Both the position numbers and the translations under genes were made by a program. DNA of 16,797 bases from CAYZTD01 sp964638155 (lineage in GTDB: Archaea > Thermoplasmatota > E2 > DHVEG-1), in the NCBI GenBank assembly GCA_964638155.1, contig CAZWYI010000038.1:1-16797 (forward strand), given 5' to 3'. This document shows positions 14,668-16,797 of the stretch, one piece after another (position 1 is the first letter of the stretch; each line of letters starts with the position of its first letter). The notes under the pieces were generated by a model, which worked only from the letters and a program-made list of their open reading frames with translations, did not search any database and was not told the DNA's origin.

Positions 14668-16323
14668 TTACATCATTCCTGGGGGCATTCCACCCATTCC
14701 ACCGGCTCCTGGTGGCATTCCTGCTGGTGCTCCGCCGCCGTCGCCACCGCCTTTTGAGGCAATGACATCGTCGATTCTTAGGATCATGGTTGCAGCTTCG
14801 CTTGATGCTTCGATTTCTTGCATGCTGACTCTTAATGGTTCTATGACACTGTTTTTTATCATGTCATCTACTTTTCCGTTATACACATTAATTCCTGTGT
14901 TTTTCTTGCCTTTTTTATGTAGGTTTCTGATTTCTAGCATCATATCGATTGGATCAAGTCCTGCGTTTTCAGATAGTGTCTTTGGAACAATTTCTACTGC
15001 GTTTGCAAAGGCTTCAATTGCCATTTGTTCACGTCCACCAACACTTGGTGCATAGTCTCTCAAGCCCATTGCTACTGCAGTTGCCATAGCTCCTCCGCCT
15101 GGTGTTATTTTTCCGTCTTCAAGTGCAACTTTTACAACAGATAATGCATCATGTAATCCACGCTCCAACTCATCTATTACATGTTCTGTGGTACCACGTA
15201 TAAGTATTGATACTGCTTTTGGATTTTTACATCCATTGATAAAGGTCATTTTATCGTCTCCGATTTTTCTTTCTTCTACGTTTCCTGCATGTCCAATGTC
15301 ACTTTTGGTTAGACCTTCTAGGTTTCCAATGATTTTTCCACTGGTTGCTTTAGCTAGTTTTTCCATGTCTGATTTCTTAGCACGTCTTACTGCATATATT
15401 CCTTCTTTTGATAGGAAATGTTGTGCTATATCATCTATTCCTTTTTGACAGAGTACAACGTTTGCACCGCTCTTTTTGATTCTTTGAACCATCTTTTTAA
15501 GCATACCTTCTTCTTCATCTAAGAATGCTTGAAGTTGGGTTGGATCATTTATTTGTATTCTTGCATCTACTTCTGTTTTTTTAACCTCAAGTGGAATGTT
15601 TAATAACGCTATTTTTGCGTTTTTGACATTTCTTGGCATTCCTTCATGTACTCTTTCTTTATCAAGTATCAATCCATCAATGATTTCAGTATTTGCAATG
15701 CCTCCACCTTGTTTTTTCTGAATTTGAATGTTATCTAGATCAACTGTTGTTTTTTTACCATCTGTTTCTGCAACTCTTGTTACTGCATCTACTACTACGT
15801 CTGCTAGAATATCTTTTTCAGCACTAGCGCTTTTGCTGGCCATTGAAGTTATTGCAATGTTTCTTAGTGTTTTTTTGTCGTTTGGTTTTAAGTTTATTGC
15901 GTTTTTGTTTAGAATTTGTTTTGCTTTTTCAGCAGCTAGTTTATATCCACCACATATAACTGTTGGATGTATATTTTGTTCTAAGAGTTCGCCAGCATAT
16001 TTTAGAAGTTCACCTGTAAGAACTACAGCACTTGTTGTGCCATCGCCACATTCTTCATCTTGGCTTTTTGCAACTTCTACGATCATTTTTGCAGCAGGAT
16101 GTTCGACATCAATTTCTTTTAAAATTGTAGCTCCGTCGTTTGTAACTACGACATCACCCATTGAGTCTACTAACATTTTGTCCATTCCTTTTGGACCAAG
16201 GGTTGATTTAACTGCATCAGATATTGCTCTGGCAGCCATTATATTGTTTTCCTGTGCTCCTTTGCCTCTTTCTCTTTTTGTTCCTTCTTTTAGAACTATT
16301 ATTGGTTGTTGTCCATTCATCAT
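14668..16323 (-). CDS. thsA: Thermosome subunit (group II chaperonin, CCT/TCP-1 family)
   Basis: 551 residues, the normal size of an archaeal chaperonin subunit. Visible blocks: LKEGTKRERGKGAQENNI (N terminus), STLGPKGMDKMLVDSMGD (40-57), VTNDGATILKE (60-70), the ATP motif GDGTTSAVVL (93-102), PGGGAM near the second equatorial block, and the Gly/Met-rich tail GGMGGMPPGMM (from about 525), which hangs into the ring cavity. It forms double rings of eight or nine subunits that fold proteins with ATP and a built-in lid. The ATG at 16323 follows ribosome site GGGAGG by 11 nt; the next ATG (16320) is the alternative. One subunit gene is present here; others may lie elsewhere. It lies upstream of grpE-dnaK on the same strand, with 65 bp between. 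Confidence 0.97.
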   Translation of the reverse strand: MMNGQQPIIVLKEGTKRERGKGAQENNIMAARAISDAVKSTLGPKGMDKMLVDSMGDVVVTNDGATILKEIDVEHPAAKMIVEVAKSQDEECGDGTTSAVVLTGELLKYAGELLEQNIHPTVICGGYKLAAEKAKQILNKNAINLKPNDKKTLRNIAITSMASKSASAEKDILADVVVDAVTRVAETDGKKTTVDLDNIQIQKKQGGGIANTEIIDGLILDKERVHEGMPRNVKNAKIALLNIPLEVKKTEVDARIQINDPTQLQAFLDEEEGMLKKMVQRIKKSGANVVLCQKGIDDIAQHFLSKEGIYAVRRAKKSDMEKLAKATSGKIIGNLEGLTKSDIGHAGNVEERKIGDDKMTFINGCKNPKAVSILIRGTTEHVIDELERGLHDALSVVKVALEDGKITPGGGAMATAVAMGLRDYAPSVGGREQMAIEAFANAVEIVPKTLSENAGLDPIDMMLEIRNLHKKGKKNTGINVYNGKVDDMIKNSVIEPLRVSMQEIEASSEAATMILRIDDVIASKGGGDGGGAPAGMPPGAGGMGGMPPGMM

Positions 16324-16350
16324 ATTTTTCGTTTCCTCCCTAATAATTTA

Positions 16351-16390
16351 ACTTAAGTAGAAAAGTGCTATACAAGCTCTTCTATATAAG
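16351..16390 (-). promoter_or_regulatory. Thermosome promoter, with possible operator
   Basis: On the minus strand the TATA box is CTTATATAG (complement at 16382-16390), predicting a start near 16360 and a 37-nt leader with GGGAGG. The 8-bp palindrome ACTTAAGT (16351-16358) sits at the predicted start, a position typical of archaeal heat-shock repressor sites. I could not match it to a known operator. Confidence 0.5.
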
Positions 16391-16557
16391 TGTTTTGGTC
16401 AAATCAGTAGTTCCGAAAGTGCTCTAAAATAAGAGAATTTCAGGATAGAAACTGTGTATAAATAGGTTTTGATATGGAGAAAAACAGGTTTTCTTATCTG
16501 TTGAGAGAAAAAAGGGGGTGTTTTTTACTAAAAATTGTGATTAGAGATCTATTATAA

Positions 16558-16731
16558 ATTAAGGAGAAAAAGAGAATAAAGAGTTGGTTTGAAGATACAT
16601 GTTATCCCCCTCCAGGATCTATTGTGTATAACATAGTTCCAAAGTATTTCGAGGTTATTAGATGGTCTTGTTTTACTTCTCCAAAGAGAGATAACCATAT
16701 CAAGATATTTTCAAGGATCCACAAATTATAA
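16558..16731 (+). pseudogene. Coding-like stretch of 57 codons with no usual start codon, possible remnant
   Basis: The frame opens after TAA at 16555 and runs to TAA at 16729-16731, giving a stretch rich in W, C, P and aromatic residues (SWFEDTCYPPPGSIVYN, then VPKYFEVIRWSCFTSP). Such composition is uncommon in random A/T-rich DNA. An AAGGAG lies at 16561-16566 but only ATA (16576) follows at a proper distance, with no ATG, GTG or TTG until 16624. I do not recognise the protein. The rest of 16391-16797 holds no gene that I can see; the neighbouring stretch to 16557 is plain A/T-rich DNA. Confidence 0.25.
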
Positions 16732-16775
16732 AGGGCTTTGAAAAAAACATAAAGAACCAAAATATTTTTAAATAA

Positions 16776-16797
16776 CATATGAATATTTAATCATATG
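16776..16797. repeat. 7-bp inverted repeat at the window edge
   Basis: CATATGA (16776-16782) and TCATATG (16791-16797) are inverse copies with an 8-nt A/T spacer. It ends exactly at the window edge, so it may continue. It may be an operator or just A/T-rich chance. Confidence 0.3.

Noticed and set aside
15728..16351. Long plus-strand frame opposite the thermosome gene
   Set aside because: It is the antisense of a clear chaperonin gene; its hydrophobic Ser/Leu-rich translation is what reverse-reading such codons gives.
1..16797. CRISPR array, insertion sequence or prophage
   Set aside because: I saw no regularly spaced repeats, no transposase, integrase or phage structural gene.

Overview
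The window looks like part of an AT-rich euryarchaeal chromosome. The evidence is a group II chaperonin (thermosome), a tRNA-Leu whose intron has the archaeal bulge-helix-bulge splice motif at position 37/38, TATA boxes placed about 26 nt before predicted starts, a mix of Shine-Dalgarno-led and leaderless genes, and secreted proteins of the clostripain/beta-helix kind. A Thermoplasmatota-like lineage is my best guess, by inference only. The grpE-dnaK pair is of bacterial type, as in several mesophilic archaea.

Left part (1-2359): tRNA-Gly(UCC) and intron-containing tRNA-Leu(UAA) lie in tandem on the minus strand. Next comes a minus-strand pair: a DNPH1/Rcl-like nucleotide N-glycosidase and a small membrane-anchored coiled coil with a histidine every seven residues. 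Divergent from the pair, 60 bp away, is a radical SAM protein of the spore-photoproduct-lyase type with a C-terminal helix-hairpin-helix.

Middle (2360-11439): pyruvate kinase; an SGNH hydrolase starting at TTG; a secreted protein with a carboxypeptidase-regulatory-like domain; a small membrane protein followed by a one-domain asparaginase-like protein; a gene fragment resembling a methyltransferase tail; a secreted clostripain-family (C11) protease fused to a NosD-like beta-helix; an SF2 helicase; and a TspO/MBR-like membrane protein. These look like separately transcribed genes and I see no multi-gene defence system.

Right part (11440-16797): a 103-nt structured RNA candidate, flanked by a 7-bp closing helix and carrying its own well-placed TATA box, lies between the TspO-like gene and uspA. 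Then follows a stress-protein block: uspA (plus strand) converging on grpE-dnaK and the thermosome gene (minus strand). grpE-dnaK appears to have its own promoter; no dnaJ is present in the window. The last 470 bp hold the thermosome promoter and a 57-codon coding-like stretch with no usual start codon.

The most novel items are the RNA candidate (11443-11546), the T-arm mimic inside the tRNA-Leu intron, the histidine-seam coiled coil, and the DNPH1-like/radical SAM divergent pair.
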